DNA of 64,000 bases from Mycobacterium gastri (GCF_002102175.1 NZ_LQOX01000121.1:42586-106585), one strand, 5' to 3'. Numbered from the stretch's first letter, positions 17,984 to 31,984 are shown. Translations and numbers: made by a program. Notes: generated from the letters alone by a model not told the origin.

Positions 17984-18898
17984 TCAGTACAGGGCGTTGG
18001 CGAGATTGCGCCGGCCCGCGATGACCTCGGGATCGGCGGGGTCGAAGAGTTCGAAGAGCTCGATCAGCCTAGTGCGCACCCGGGTGCGCTCATCCCCCGA
18101 TGTACGGCGCACCAATGCGACCAGACGTTCGAATGCCCCGCTGACATCCTGATTAAGGATTTGAACATCGGCGGCCGCGAACGCAGCCTCGATGTCATCC
18201 GGTGCGGCGTCGGCGACCAGGACGGCATCCGGCCGCTGCGCGGTTGCGCGAGTGAGGAAGTCGATCTGCCGGATCGCCGCCTTCGCTTCGACATTGCCCG
18301 GCTCGGTATCCAGAATCGATTGGTACGACTTCTTTGCGGCGTCGAAGTCACCGGCCTCGAGTTCCGCACGGGCCTGCGCCACCGCCGGATCGACTTCCGC
18401 GAACTCTCCCGAATCCGTTGGGCCCCTGAGCTTTCCCGCAGTCGCCGACAGCAACGAGTCCAGCCAGCGTCGTAGCTCACCGGCAGGCTGGGGGCCCTGG
18501 AAGCTCGAGATCGGCTGCGCCGCAGCCAAAGCCACCACGGTCGGGACCGCCTGGACGCCGAATATCTGAGCCACTCTGGGTGCAACGTCGACGTTGACCG
18601 TCGCCAGCTGCCAGGTGCCCTGGTCGGTGGCGGCCAGGCCGGACAACGTGTCGAGCAGGTCGACGCACACGTCGCTGCGCGGCGACCACAGCAACACCAC
18701 CACGGGCACCTCGTCGGAGCGGGCGATCACCTCGTCTTCGAAGTTCGTCTCACTGATCTCGACCACACCCGGCTGAGCAGACGGTGCCCGCCCGGCAGCA
18801 CCGCCTGTTGCGGCGCTTTGTTGAGCTCGTTGCTTGAGACCGGAAAGGTCGACCGCACCGGCCATGGCAGGCCCGATCGAAGGTCGGGGACGTGTCAC
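17984..18898 (-). CDS. Thioredoxin-like protein with C-terminal TPR-type domain (Rv1324-like)
   Basis: About 304 residues from GTG at 18898 (MTRPRPS), matching the M. tuberculosis Rv1324 start; an upstream in-frame start at 18937 would add 13 residues. Residues about 45-155 form a thioredoxin fold (VPVVVLLWSPRSDVCVDLLD). The CXXC position reads S-P-R-S-D-V-C, so the usual redox pair is broken and only one Cys remains. VPTVVALAAAQPI marks the cis-proline region. The C-terminal half (about 170-304) is helical, with the co-chaperone/TPR pattern seen in CnoX/YbbN-type thioredoxin-like proteins. A redox-inactive holdase or scaffold role is inferred. It is downstream of fadA4 on the same strand. 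Confidence 0.85.
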   Translation of the reverse strand: MTRPRPSIGPAMAGAVDLSGLKQRAQQSAATGGAAGRAPSAQPGVVEISETNFEDEVIARSDEVPVVVLLWSPRSDVCVDLLDTLSGLAATDQGTWQLATVNVDVAPRVAQIFGVQAVPTVVALAAAQPISSFQGPQPAGELRRWLDSLLSATAGKLRGPTDSGEFAEVDPAVAQARAELEAGDFDAAKKSYQSILDTEPGNVEAKAAIRQIDFLTRATAQRPDAVLVADAAPDDIEAAFAAADVQILNQDVSGAFERLVALVRRTSGDERTRVRTRLIELFELFDPADPEVIAGRRNLANALY

Positions 18899-19074
18899 GT
18901 CATCAAGTCTGTCACGCCGGGCCCGCCCGCCATCCACCCGGTGGCGCCGACCGTCGCATGCTGACGGAAATCGCCGCCGGAAACCCGCGGCAACAGCCGT
19001 GAGGGGCGGATATGACGAAAATCACATCAGCATCCGACGGGCCGATCCCAGCAACGTCATCACGCCAGCTGGCG

Positions 19075-20268
19075 CTAGCCGGCCCGCAAGATCAACGCGT
19101 CGCCCTGGCCGCCCGCGCCGCACAGGGCCGCAACCCCGTAACCCGAGCCGCGGCGGGCCAACTCGAGCGCCGCATGCAAAGTGATGCGCGCTCCCGACAT
19201 CCCGATGGGATGGCCGACGGCGATCGCTCCACCGTTGACATTGACCTTCTCGGGATCCACCCCCAGTTCCCTCGTCGAGGCCAGCCCGACCGCGGCGAAT
19301 GCCTCGTTGATCTCGATGACATCGAGCTGGTCCACCGAGATGCCCTCACGCTTGAGCGCCTTCTTGATCGCGTTGGCCGGCTGCGACTGCAGTGTCGAAT
19401 CCGGGCCGGCCACGACTCCATGCGCACCGATCTCGACCAACCACGAAAGTCCCAGCTCCCGGGCTTTTTCTTGGCTCATCACCACGACCGCGCAGGCGCC
19501 GTCGGAGATCTGCGACGCCGAGCCGGCGGTAATGGTGCCGTCCTTGCGAAACGCCGGCTTGAGGCCGGCCAATGAATCGGCGGTCGTGTTGGCCCGGATG
19601 CCTTCGTCTTCGCTGAACTGCAGCGGATCACCTTTACGCTGCGGAATACTCACCGGCACCACTTCGTCGGCGAACACGCCGTCCTTCCATGCGGCAGCCG
19701 CTTTCTGGTGCGACTGAGCCGCGTACTCGTCCTGCTCCTGCCGCGTGAACTGGTCGACGTCGTTGCGTTGCTCGGTGAGTGCGCCCATCGGCTGGTCGGT
19801 GAACACGTCGTACAGCCCGTCGTAAGCCATGTGGTCCAGAACCGTGACGTCGCCATACTTGTAGCCGGCCCGGCTGTCCATCAGCAGATGCGGAGCCTTC
19901 GTCATGGACTCCTGGCCCCCGGCGACCACCACGTCGAATTCTCCGGCCCGAATCAGCTGGTCAGCCAGCGCAATGGCGTCGATACCCGACAAACACATCT
20001 TGTTGATGGTCAGCGAGGGCACATCCCAGCCGATACCGGCCGCGACCGCCGCCTGCCGTGCGGGCATCTGTCCCGCGCCAGCTGTGAGCACCTGGCCCAT
20101 GATCACGTACCCGACCAGAGATGCCGGGTTTTCTACGTTCGGAAAGGCCTTTTCCAGGGCGCCTCTGATGGCGATGCCGCCCAGGTCACTGGCACTGAAG
20201 TCTTTCAGAGAACCCATCAGCTTGCCGATGGGTGTCCGGGCTCCAGCAACGATCACCGACGTCGTCAT
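19075..20268 (-). CDS. fadA4: Acetyl-CoA acetyltransferase (thiolase)
   Basis: This 397-residue thiolase corresponds to FadA4 (Rv1323). It is expected to condense or cleave acetoacetyl-CoA in lipid metabolism. All three catalytic elements are visible: the nucleophile Cys in [11 protein letters not shown] (about 92), the His in [16 protein letters not shown] (about 352) and the second Cys in [11 protein letters not shown] (about 382). NEAFAA (about 320) is also present. The start ATG at 20268 ([16 protein letters not shown]) follows AGGAGG on the minus strand. It is divergent from the methylmalonyl-CoA epimerase gene, with 83 bases between the two starts. Confidence 0.94.
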   Translation of the reverse strand: MTTSVIVAGARTPIGKLMGSLKDFSASDLGGIAIRGALEKAFPNVENPASLVGYVIMGQVLTAGAGQMPARQAAVAAGIGWDVPSLTINKMCLSGIDAIALADQLIRAGEFDVVVAGGQESMTKAPHLLMDSRAGYKYGDVTVLDHMAYDGLYDVFTDQPMGALTEQRNDVDQFTRQEQDEYAAQSHQKAAAAWKDGVFADEVVPVSIPQRKGDPLQFSEDEGIRANTTADSLAGLKPAFRKDGTITAGSASQISDGACAVVVMSQEKARELGLSWLVEIGAHGVVAGPDSTLQSQPANAIKKALKREGISVDQLDVIEINEAFAAVGLASTRELGVDPEKVNVNGGAIAVGHPIGMSGARITLHAALELARRGSGYGVAALCGAGGQGDALILRAG

Positions 20269-20351
20269 GGCTACCTCCTAAGAGCACGGGAACGGCCGAT
20301 CCAGCCAACCCGGAGAAGCAGGTTCTTCTCCACAGAGGTTACCGTTGTGTT

Positions 20352-20813
20352 ATGACCACCGATCAAGTGGACGCCCGTCAGGTTGTAGCCACCTCGTTGG
20401 TGACCGGGCTCGATCACGTCGGCATCGCCGTCGCCGACTTGGACGCGGCGATCGAGTGGTACCACGACCACCTCGGCATGATCCTCGTTCACGAGGAGGT
20501 CAACGACGACCAGGGGATCCGCGAGGCGATGCTCGCGGCCCCGGGTGCCCCACAGGCGGCCCAGATCCAATTGATGGCCCCGATCGACGGCTCATCGGTG
20601 ATCGCAAAGTTTCTGGAAAAGCGCGGGCCGGGCATCCAGCAGTTCGCCTGTCGGGTAGCTGATCTCGACGCCCTGAGCCGACGGCTGCGCTCGCAGGGTG
20701 TCCGTCTCGTCTACGAGGCTCCCCGGCGTGGCACGGCGAATTCCCGAATCAACTTCATCCACCCCAAGGATGCCGGCGGCGTTCTGATCGAGTTGGTCGA
20801 GCCGGCTCGCTAA
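20352..20813 (+). CDS. mce: Methylmalonyl-CoA epimerase
   Basis: This 153-residue VOC-fold protein matches Rv1322A. The enzyme interconverts (R)- and (S)-methylmalonyl-CoA, linking propionyl-CoA handling to the mutase and to methyl-branched lipid synthesis. The metal-binding His of GLDHVGIAVADLD (about 21), a second His in WYHDHLGM, and the Glu in GGVLIELVEPAR at the C-terminus fit the family, and GPGIQQFACRV matches its central block. ATG at 20352 is the only sensible start. It converges on Rv1322, leaving only 14 bases between the stops. Confidence 0.9.
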   Translation: MTTDQVDARQVVATSLVTGLDHVGIAVADLDAAIEWYHDHLGMILVHEEVNDDQGIREAMLAAPGAPQAAQIQLMAPIDGSSVIAKFLEKRGPGIQQFACRVADLDALSRRLRSQGVRLVYEAPRRGTANSRINFIHPKDAGGVLIELVEPAR

Positions 20814-20827
20814 GCTAAGAGCCGCAG

Positions 20828-21121
20828 CTACGACCACTTTCGCGTCGGGCCACGAGTCCCCCGGCTGGCCCAACACGGAGTATGCCAGTGGCGCCGGTCC
20901 TCGACAGCTTCCGGTCGATCAGCGGGCCACACCACCACATGTGAAGTCCCGGTACGGATTTCGTGATCACACCCTGGACATCGATAGTTCTTGACGGCTC
21001 GTGCCGCGGCAATCGCCCGGACTTCGTACTCGTAGCCATCCGGCCCGGCCTCGACCCGGCGCGGCGTCGGCGATGGCGCAACCGGCCGCTGCCGGCTTGG
21101 CGGTTTACGACGCCGAGCCAC
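20828..21121 (-). CDS. Conserved protein of unknown function (Rv1322-like)
   Basis: This 97-residue basic protein is conserved at this place in M. tuberculosis (Rv1322). Visible features are an Arg/Lys/Pro-rich N-terminus and a possible metal site made of CPGCDHEI (about 48-55) and a later H-x5-C-type stretch (RHWHTPCW, about 78-85). A function cannot be given. It is 22 bases downstream of nucS on the same strand, so the two may share a transcript. Confidence 0.75.
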   Translation of the reverse strand: MARRRKPPSRQRPVAPSPTPRRVEAGPDGYEYEVRAIAAARAVKNYRCPGCDHEIRTGTSHVVVWPADRPEAVEDRRHWHTPCWASRGTRGPTRKWS

Positions 21122-21143
21122 CTGACAAGTTTAGCCGCGACCT

Positions 21144-21824
21144 TCAGAACAGCCGGTACTCGTCGCTGTCCATGCCGCGCATCCTGTCGTAATCCAGTGT
21201 GAGGCAACGGATGCCGCGGTCGGTGGCCAAGGTGCGGGCCTGCGGCTTGATCTGTTGAGCGGCGAACACGCCCTTGACCGGCGCGAGAACGCTGTCGCGA
21301 TTGAGCAACTCGAGATAGCGGGTGAGCTGCTCGACCCCGTCGATCTCGCCGCGCCGCTTGATCTCCACTGCGACACAGCCACCGTGTTCGTCGCGGCACA
21401 GCAGGTCGACCGGCCCGATCGCGGTCATGTACTCCCGACGGATCAGCGTGTACCCCTCACCCAAGACTTGAACGTGTTCGGCGAGCAACGCCTGCAAGTG
21501 GGCCTCGACGCCGTCCTTCACCAGTCCGGGGTCAACGCCCAGCTCGTGGCTCGAGTCATGCTCGATCTCTTCGACGGTGATGCGCAATTGTTCGCCGGAT
21601 TTGTTGGTGACCACCCACACCGGCGATTCGGTGCCGGTCTCCTCGGTCAGCCAGCACGGCGGACTCATCCAGTTCAACGGTTTGTAGGCGCGGTCGTCGG
21701 CGTGCACGCTGACCGACCCGTCGGCCTTGAACAACAGCAACCGGCGCGCGGACGGCAGATGCGCGGTAAGCCGGCCGACATAGTCGACCGTGCATTGGGC
21801 AATGACGAGACGCACCCGACTCAC
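21144..21824 (-). CDS. nucS: Mismatch-specific endonuclease NucS/EndoMS
   Basis: This 226-residue protein has the same length as M. tuberculosis Rv1321. NucS is the non-canonical mismatch repair nuclease of actinobacteria that lack MutS/MutL; it makes double-strand cuts at mismatches. The RecB-like active site is intact: Asp140 in [14 protein letters not shown], and Glu154 and Lys156 in [23 protein letters not shown] follows. The extreme C-terminus (SDEYRLF) resembles the motif that binds the beta sliding clamp. Start at 21824 ([11 protein letters not shown]), consistent with the family. Confidence 0.94.
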   Translation of the reverse strand: MSRVRLVIAQCTVDYVGRLTAHLPSARRLLLFKADGSVSVHADDRAYKPLNWMSPPCWLTEETGTESPVWVVTNKSGEQLRITVEEIEHDSSHELGVDPGLVKDGVEAHLQALLAEHVQVLGEGYTLIRREYMTAIGPVDLLCRDEHGGCVAVEIKRRGEIDGVEQLTRYLELLNRDSVLAPVKGVFAAQQIKPQARTLATDRGIRCLTLDYDRMRGMDSDEYRLF

Positions 21825-22157
21825 CTTAGAAAAGACTTAGCCTCGGCCTTGCATCGGGTCACGGATTGACCTGTGTGGATGCTGTTTTCGAAGATGCGAC
21901 TTGTCTGGTCGGCGTCGGAGGGTTAGACGGGGCCGTCCTGGATGGCGATGGTCCAGCGCAACGTCGCGATCTCGCAGCGGGCGTTTTCGGGGTTGCTCTG
22001 CCGGCAAAATGCCGATCCTGCAGGTGCGCAGCGAACCTTAGACAATTCGATCCTGCACCGCGGGACAGGATCTTTCGCCTATCGACAGCCGTTACCAACA
22101 CACTTCCGCGAAAAAAATTCAGTTAGCGCCGGTCCGACAACTTAGGCTGTTACCCCA
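21825..22157. other. Intergenic region upstream of nucS and the cyclase remnant
   Basis: These 333 bases separate divergent nucS from the decayed cyclase gene. No open frame matches a family I know. The stretch must hold the nucS promoter (reading left), but I could not pick out a convincing -35/-10 pair. Confidence 0.4.
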
Positions 22158-22674
22158 ATGTCGTCCCAGAAGGCCGTGGCGCAGCGCTTGGATCGGGTGC
22201 TTGATAAAGTGACCCGCCGATACCGCTGGCCGTCGGAAACCCCTGCCGCATGGGGATTCGGGATGGCGTTGTGGACCACCCTCTACGGCATTGTCAACCC
22301 ATTATTTATCCCACGGTTCCTGTTTTCGATGAGCGTGGTCGGCCATCTGGTGGCCACCAGCTGTACGCGGGGCGCCTCAAGCGCGTCGAGCAGGGCGACT
22401 TGGCTGGCGATCTGGTGGTGTTCGACGGCACCGAACTCGGTGAGCTGCAGCGTGGATTCAACTCGATGGTCCACGGCCGGCACGTCGGCCGCGACGTCGC
22501 CCTTGCCGCCGAACGCCAGCCGCCGAACCCGGGCGGTGAACAGCGTCACGTCGCCGTGGTGTTCATCGATACCGTCGGCTCAACCAGGGCGCCCTTTGGT
22601 CCCCAGGCGAGGTCGTGACACTTCGCGGACACGACCAGCACACCCGGCTCGCATCGCCGGTGCAAGCCGGGTAG
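22158..22674 (+). pseudogene. Decayed membrane adenylate cyclase (Rv1318c/1319c/1320c family)
   Basis: Pieces of the neighbouring cyclase can be aligned in order, but in different frames and with blocks missing. The N-terminus (QRLDRVLDKVTRR) joins directly to a mid-membrane piece (WTTLYGIVNPLFIPRFLF), then to the HAMP segment (RVEQGDLAGDLVVFDGTELG) in another frame. Then come HVGRDVALAAER and HVAVVFIDTVGST from the start of the cyclase domain. Almost the whole catalytic core is lost, and the tail RGHDQHTRLASPVQAG ends at a stop at 22672-22674. At least one frameshift and three deletions make it non-functional. M. tuberculosis keeps three such genes in tandem at this place; here only one is intact. 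Confidence 0.85.
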
Positions 22675-22933
22675 CAAAGCCCAGTCCACAACCACCGCCC
22701 GGAGCGACCACAGTTGCCAACCAACACCGCTAGCGGGCAATTGCCGGATTCGGAGCTTCGAGATCGCCGCCGCGCCCGATCACCACATGCATTGCCGGGA
22801 ACCGGAACGCCAACGGCTGCACCTGTTTTCGACCCACACCATGAGGCCCTGACCAGGGTCGACACCTCGCCCGTATCCGGGCCGACCCGAACCCAGTCGG
22901 GGCAGCACCTCAGCCACGCGAAAGGTGCGAGAT

Positions 22934-22939
22934 TAGACT
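22934..22939 (+). promoter_or_regulatory. Candidate -10 element of the intact adenylate cyclase gene
   Basis: TAGACT lies 9 bases before the ATG at 22949. If used, transcription would begin at or very near the start codon, giving a leaderless mRNA, which is common in mycobacteria. No clear -35 is seen. The 22675-22933 stretch before it holds no recognisable gene. Confidence 0.4.
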
Positions 22940-22948
22940 GACGCCACA

Positions 22949-24574
22949 ATGGTGGCCGAGGAAAGTATGGCGCAACGTTTGGGCCGGGTACTTGAGGCGG
23001 TGACCCGTCAGAGCGGCCGGCTATCAGAGACCCCCGCATACGGCTCCTGGCTGCTCGGGCGAGTATCGGAAGACCAACGGCGCCGGCGGATACGCATCCA
23101 GGTCATCTTGACGGTGATGGTGGTGGCGGCAAACCTGATCGGGATAGCGGTCTCCATCCTGTTGGTAACAGTCGCGATTCCCGAACCGCGTGTCTTTTCC
23201 GATGCGCCGTTGTGGGTGTCGTTCGCCGTCGTACCGGCCTACATCGTGGTCGCCTTGGCGCTCGGAACGTATTGGATCACCCGACGAACGGTGATCGCAC
23301 TGCGCTGGGCAATCGAGGAGCACCCACCCACCCACAACGACGAGCGCAACACCTTCCTGACTCCCTGGCGGGTCGCCATTGTCGACCTGATTCTCTGGGG
23401 AGGCGGCGCGGCGCTGCTGACGACGCTCTACGGCATGGCCAACACCATGTTCATCCCCCGCTTCCTCTTCGCTGTGACCTTTTGCGGACTCCTGGTCGCC
23501 ACCGGCAGCTACCTGCTCACCGAGTTCGCATTGCGTCCGGTCGCAGCCCAGGCGCTCGAGGCGGGACCGCCGCCCCGGCGACTGGCATCGGGGATCATGG
23601 GGCGAACCATGATGGTGTGGCTGCTGGGGTCGGGTGTTCCGATTGTCGGCATTGCCCTGATCGCGATCTTCCAGATCGCGATGCGGAACCTCACGGCGAC
23701 CCAGTTCGCGGTCGGTGTGCTCATCGTGTCGATGGCGACACTGGTCTTCGGATTTCTCCTGATGTGGATCTTGGCCTGGCTCACGGCGACACCGGTACGC
23801 GTTGTCCGAGCGGCACTCCAGCGCGTGGAACGTGGGGATCTCCGCGGCGACCTGGTGGTGTTCGACGGGACCGAGCTCGGTGAGCTGCAGCGTGGTTTCA
23901 ACGCGATGGTCGACGGCCTGCGGGAGCGCGAGCGGGTGCGCGACCTGTTCGGCCGCCATGTCGGACGTGAGGTCGCCCTTGCCGCCGAGCGGGAGCGGCC
24001 GAAACTGGGCGGGGAGGAACGCCACGTCGCCGTGGTGTTCCTTGACATCATCGGCTCGACCAAGTTGGTGACCAGCCAACCCCCGGCCGAGGTCGTGCAG
24101 TTGCTCAACCGCTTCTTCGCGATCGTGGTCGAAGAGGTCGATCGCCATTGCGGACTGGTCAACAAGTTCGAGGGCGACGCCTCGCTGGCCATCTTCGGTG
24201 CCCCCAACCATCTCGACCGACCCGAAGACCAGGCGTTGGCCTGTGCGCGGATCCTGGCTGAGCGGCTGGCCGAGGAAATGCGGGAGTGCCAGGCAGGCAT
24301 CGGGGTGGCGTCCGGACAGGTGGTAGCCGGCAATGTGGGCTCCAAGGAGCGGTTCGAATACACCGTGATCGGCGAGCCGGTGAACGAAGCGGCCCGACTG
24401 TGCGAACGCGCGAAATCACGCCCGGGCAAGTTACTGGCTTCGGCGCAGACCGTCGAGGCAGCGAGCGAAAGTGAGCATGCCCATTGGACTTTGGGAAGAC
24501 ACGTGAAGCTTCGTGGGCACAAGCAGCCGACTCGATTGGCATTGCCCGTGGAACCGGCCAAGCCGGGGAAGTGA
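22949..24574 (+). CDS. Membrane-bound class III adenylate cyclase with HAMP domain (Rv1318c-like)
   Basis: This 541-residue protein makes cAMP from ATP. Six predicted membrane segments (about 45-280) are followed by a HAMP linker (TPVRVVRAALQRVERGDLRG, about 285-335) and a class III cyclase domain (about 350-520). The domain carries VVFLDIIGST with the metal Asp, VNKFEGDASLAIFG with the substrate Lys and second Asp, and YTVIGEPVNEAARL with the Asn and Arg of the transition-state set. Length and position next to alkA match Rv1318c. It lies downstream of a degenerate copy of the same family. Confidence 0.9.
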   Translation: MVAEESMAQRLGRVLEAVTRQSGRLSETPAYGSWLLGRVSEDQRRRRIRIQVILTVMVVAANLIGIAVSILLVTVAIPEPRVFSDAPLWVSFAVVPAYIVVALALGTYWITRRTVIALRWAIEEHPPTHNDERNTFLTPWRVAIVDLILWGGGAALLTTLYGMANTMFIPRFLFAVTFCGLLVATGSYLLTEFALRPVAAQALEAGPPPRRLASGIMGRTMMVWLLGSGVPIVGIALIAIFQIAMRNLTATQFAVGVLIVSMATLVFGFLLMWILAWLTATPVRVVRAALQRVERGDLRGDLVVFDGTELGELQRGFNAMVDGLRERERVRDLFGRHVGREVALAAERERPKLGGEERHVAVVFLDIIGSTKLVTSQPPAEVVQLLNRFFAIVVEEVDRHCGLVNKFEGDASLAIFGAPNHLDRPEDQALACARILAERLAEEMRECQAGIGVASGQVVAGNVGSKERFEYTVIGEPVNEAARLCERAKSRPGKLLASAQTVEAASESEHAHWTLGRHVKLRGHKQPTRLALPVEPAKPGK

Positions 24575-24651
24575 GCTCCGGCCACTCGCCCGGCGACTAC
24601 GATGTCGCTTTCCCGCCAGCCATGTCGGTGATCAGGTGTAATTGTCGAACT

Positions 24652-26169
24652 GTGCACGACGATTTCGAACGCTGCTACCGAGCGGTCCAGGCCAAAGACG
24701 CCCGGTTCGACGGCTGGTTCGTGATCGCGGTCTTGACGACCCGGATCTACTGTCGGCCCAGTTGCCCGGTACGGCCGCCGTTCACGCGCAACGTGCGGTT
24801 CCTGCCGACGGCGGCGGCGGCCCAACAGGAGGGCTTCCGGGCTTGCAAACGGTGCCGTCCTGACGCGTCTCCCGGTTCTCCGGAATGGAACGTCCGCGGT
24901 GATGTGGTGGCCCGAGCCATGCGGCTGATCGCCGACGGCACGGTGGACCGCGAAGGCGTCACCGGGCTGTCCGCACGTCTCGGTTACACCACTCGTCAGC
25001 TGCAGCGGCTGCTGCGGGCGGAGGTGGGCGCCGGCCCGCTGGCGCTGGCCCGCGCACAACGAATGCAGACGGCCCGGGTGCTGATCGAGACCACCGATCT
25101 GCCGTTCAGTGAGGTGGCTTTTGCGGCCGGGTTTTCCAGCATCCGGCAATTCAACGACACCGTGCGCCTGGTCTGCGACAGCACGCCGACAGCGTTGCGC
25201 AAGCGCGCGGCCAGCCGGTCGGGATTCGCCGAACCCGGGGCCACCGCGCACCACGGTGGCCCCGGAGCGATATCCCTGCGGCTGCCCGCCCGTACGCCAT
25301 TCGCCTATGAGGGCGTCTTCGGCCATCTGGCCGCCGGCGCGGTCAACGGTTGCGAGGAGGTGCGCAATGGCGCGTACCGACGCACACTGCGGCTTTCCTC
25401 GGGCACCGGACTGGCCACCCTGACACCGGCGCTCGATCATGTTCGCTGTCTGCTGGTGCTCGACGACTTGGGCGATCTCGCGGCCGCCACCGCCCGGTGC
25501 CGTCGATTGCTGGACCTTGATGCTGATCCCGAGGCGGTGGTCGAGGCACTCAGCGGGGATCCGGCGTTGGCCGCACTGGTCGCCAAGGCACCCGGACAGC
25601 GGATTCCGCGTACCGTCGATGAGACTGAACTCGCCGTGCGGGCGGTGCTGGCTCAACAAGTTTCGACCAAAGCCGCGCGGACCCACGCGGGCCGACTTGT
25701 GGCCGCCTACGGGCAACCGGTGCACGATGCCGCGGGCGGCCTGACCCACACCTTCCCGTCGGTGGAGCAGCTGTCGCAGATCGACCCCGTCCATCTGGCC
25801 GTCCCCAGGGCGCGTCGGCGAACGCTCAGCGCGCTCGTCAGCGGCCTTGCTGACGGCAGGATCAACCTGGATGCCGGTTGCGACTGGACGGAGGCGCGCA
25901 GCCAGTTGCTGGCCTTGCCGGGAGTGGGCCCTTGGACGGCCGAGGTCGTCGCGATGCGCGGCCTGGGTGACCCGGACGCATTTCCTGCCGGTGATCTCGG
26001 TGTCCGGTTGGCCGCCAGACAACTGGGCCTGCCCGAACAACGACGCGCACTTTCCGAGCGAAGTGCCCGGTGGCGGCCCTGGCGGTCATATGCCACACAG
26101 CATTTGTGGACCACGCTCGAGCACCCGGTAAACCATTGGCCACTAAAGCCGCCCAAGGAAGTCGCATGA
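24652..26169 (+). CDS. alkA: Ada-AlkA fusion: AraC-type regulator and DNA-3-methyladenine glycosylase
   Basis: This 505-residue protein corresponds to Rv1317c. The N-terminal Ada metal-binding domain has the four Cys ligands in YCRPSC and CKRC (about 35-75), where methyl groups from phosphotriesters are taken up. An AraC-type HTH follows (about 85-185). A HhH-GPD glycosylase domain (about 300-480) has LPGVGPWTAEVVAMRGLG and the catalytic Asp in DAFPAGDLG. GTG at 24652 matches the M. tuberculosis start; an ATG at 24622 would add 10 residues, and neither has a strong ribosome site. The stop overlaps the ogt start (ATGA), so the two are coupled as the adaptive response pair. Confidence 0.92.
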   Translation: MHDDFERCYRAVQAKDARFDGWFVIAVLTTRIYCRPSCPVRPPFTRNVRFLPTAAAAQQEGFRACKRCRPDASPGSPEWNVRGDVVARAMRLIADGTVDREGVTGLSARLGYTTRQLQRLLRAEVGAGPLALARAQRMQTARVLIETTDLPFSEVAFAAGFSSIRQFNDTVRLVCDSTPTALRKRAASRSGFAEPGATAHHGGPGAISLRLPARTPFAYEGVFGHLAAGAVNGCEEVRNGAYRRTLRLSSGTGLATLTPALDHVRCLLVLDDLGDLAAATARCRRLLDLDADPEAVVEALSGDPALAALVAKAPGQRIPRTVDETELAVRAVLAQQVSTKAARTHAGRLVAAYGQPVHDAAGGLTHTFPSVEQLSQIDPVHLAVPRARRRTLSALVSGLADGRINLDAGCDWTEARSQLLALPGVGPWTAEVVAMRGLGDPDAFPAGDLGVRLAARQLGLPEQRRALSERSARWRPWRSYATQHLWTTLEHPVNHWPLKPPKEVA

Positions 26170-26663
26170 TTCATTACCGCACCATCGATAGCCCGATCGG
26201 ACCGTTGACTCTAGCCGGGCGCGGCGCCGTATTAACCAGCCTGCGGATGGTCGATCAAACCCATGAACCGAATCGATCCGGTTGGTCCCCGAATCACTGT
26301 GCCTTTCCAGCCGCGGTCGAACAGCTTGACGCCTATTTCGCCGACGGCCTCCGCGATTTCGATGTCGAGCTGGACCTGCACGGCACAGAATTCCAGCAGC
26401 GGGTATGGAAGGCTCTGCTGACGATTCCCTACGGGGAAACTCGATCCTATGGAGAAATCGCGGAACAGATCGGTGCCCCGGGCGCGGCGCGTGCCGTCGG
26501 CTTGGCCAACGGGCGGAATCCCATCGCCATCATCGTCCCCTGCCATCGGGTCATTGGGGCCAGCGGAAAGCTTACCGGGTACGGCGGCGGGCTTGACCGC
26601 AAGCAAACATTGCTCGAATTGGAGAAAGAGCGTGTGCCGGTCAATTTGAGTTTGTTCGACTGA
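26166..26663 (+). CDS. ogt: Methylated-DNA--protein-cysteine methyltransferase
   Basis: This 165-residue suicide enzyme (Rv1316c) removes O6-alkyl groups from guanine by transferring them to its own cysteine. The acceptor Cys126 lies in IIVPCHRVIG. The HTH region FQQRVWKALLTIPYGETRSY (about 77-96) and GLANGRNPIA are typical, and length equals that of the M. tuberculosis protein. It begins inside the last codons of alkA (4-base overlap). Confidence 0.95.
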   Translation: MIHYRTIDSPIGPLTLAGRGAVLTSLRMVDQTHEPNRSGWSPNHCAFPAAVEQLDAYFADGLRDFDVELDLHGTEFQQRVWKALLTIPYGETRSYGEIAEQIGAPGAARAVGLANGRNPIAIIVPCHRVIGASGKLTGYGGGLDRKQTLLELEKERVPVNLSLFD

Positions 26664-26680
26664 CACGGATCCTGTAAATG

Positions 26681-26712
26681 CAAAAACACCCCCGATGCCG
26701 GGGGTGTTTTTG
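26681..26712. terminator. Bidirectional intrinsic terminator between ogt and the rrn operon
   Basis: A perfect 13-base stem, CAAAAACACCCCC (26681-26693) with GGGGGTGTTTTTG (26700-26712), closes a 6-base loop. The A tract on one arm and T tract on the other give a U-run on either strand, so it can end both ogt mRNA (rightward) and the rRNA precursor (leftward, just after 5S). Confidence 0.88.
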
Positions 26713-26714
26713 TA

Positions 26715-26830
26715 TGTTCGGCGGTGTCCTACTTTTCCACCCGAGAAGGGCAGTATCATCGGCGCTGACAGGCTTAGCTTCCGGGTTCGGGATGGGACCG
26801 GGCGTTTCCCTGTCGCTGTGGCCGCCGTAA
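26715..26830 (-). rRNA. rrf: 5S ribosomal RNA
   Basis: The minus strand starts TTACGGCGGCCACAGCGACA and ends ACACCGCCGAACA, with the usual closing helix between the ends and about 116 bases in total, matching mycobacterial 5S. It is the last gene of the rrn operon, separated from 23S by about 80 bases. Confidence 0.93.
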
Positions 26831-26899
26831 CTCTATGTAAATTTGTATTGGTGGGGGGTGTGGACCCACGGCTGCCGCCGTGAGAGTGGAAAGTGGTTG

Positions 26900-30016
<3,117 letters not shown>

Positions 30017-30099
30017 ACACAAAAACCAAAGAATAAAATTGCACAAAAGAACACGCTACCCTGCGGGCAACGCATCCATTTGATGCTCGCAACCACTAT

Positions 30100-30112
30100 C
30101 CAATTCTCAAAC
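30100..30112 (-). promoter_or_regulatory. boxA-like element in the 16S-23S spacer
   Basis: The minus strand reads GTTTGAGAATTGG, close to the element upstream of 16S (GTTTGAGAACTC). Such paired boxA-type sequences recruit Nus factors for antitermination of rRNA transcription. The spacer (about 30017-30300) contains no tRNA gene, as usual in mycobacteria. Confidence 0.6.
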
Positions 30113-30297
30113 ACCACACCCCACCACCAAGATGGTGGGACAACACTCTTGGACGAGTCCAAGACAAGCCCGAGTGTTGCCTCAGGACCCAATAGTGTGT
30201 CTGGCTTGCTTGCTGTTGCGCACCCGGCCCCCGCCCACTACAGACGGGAGCCCCTCACGGCTTACACCCCACCAGTTGGGGTGTTTTTCGTGGTGCT

Positions 30298-31838
<1,541 letters not shown>

Positions 31839-31984
31839 CCCCTCGATAACGAGGCGAATTTACAATCAGAGATACCTGACAAGACGCCAATAACTGGCAT
31901 CTGAATATACGACTACGCCTCACACGGGGAGTGAACGGCGTAGTCAAAAAAACAACAACAAACAATTACACCAAACACACTATT

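Noticed and set aside
10278..20824. A 15-base match, CTAAGCTAAGAGCCG, at 10278-10292 and 20810-20824
   Set aside because: Only two copies, different contexts (upstream of the PE gene and across the mce stop); probably chance.
23509..26040. Minus-strand open frame of 843 codons opposite the adenylate cyclase and alkA
   Set aside because: It lies antisense to two genes with clear domain motifs, is Arg/Ser/Pro-rich and shows no family pattern; long antisense frames are expected at this GC content.
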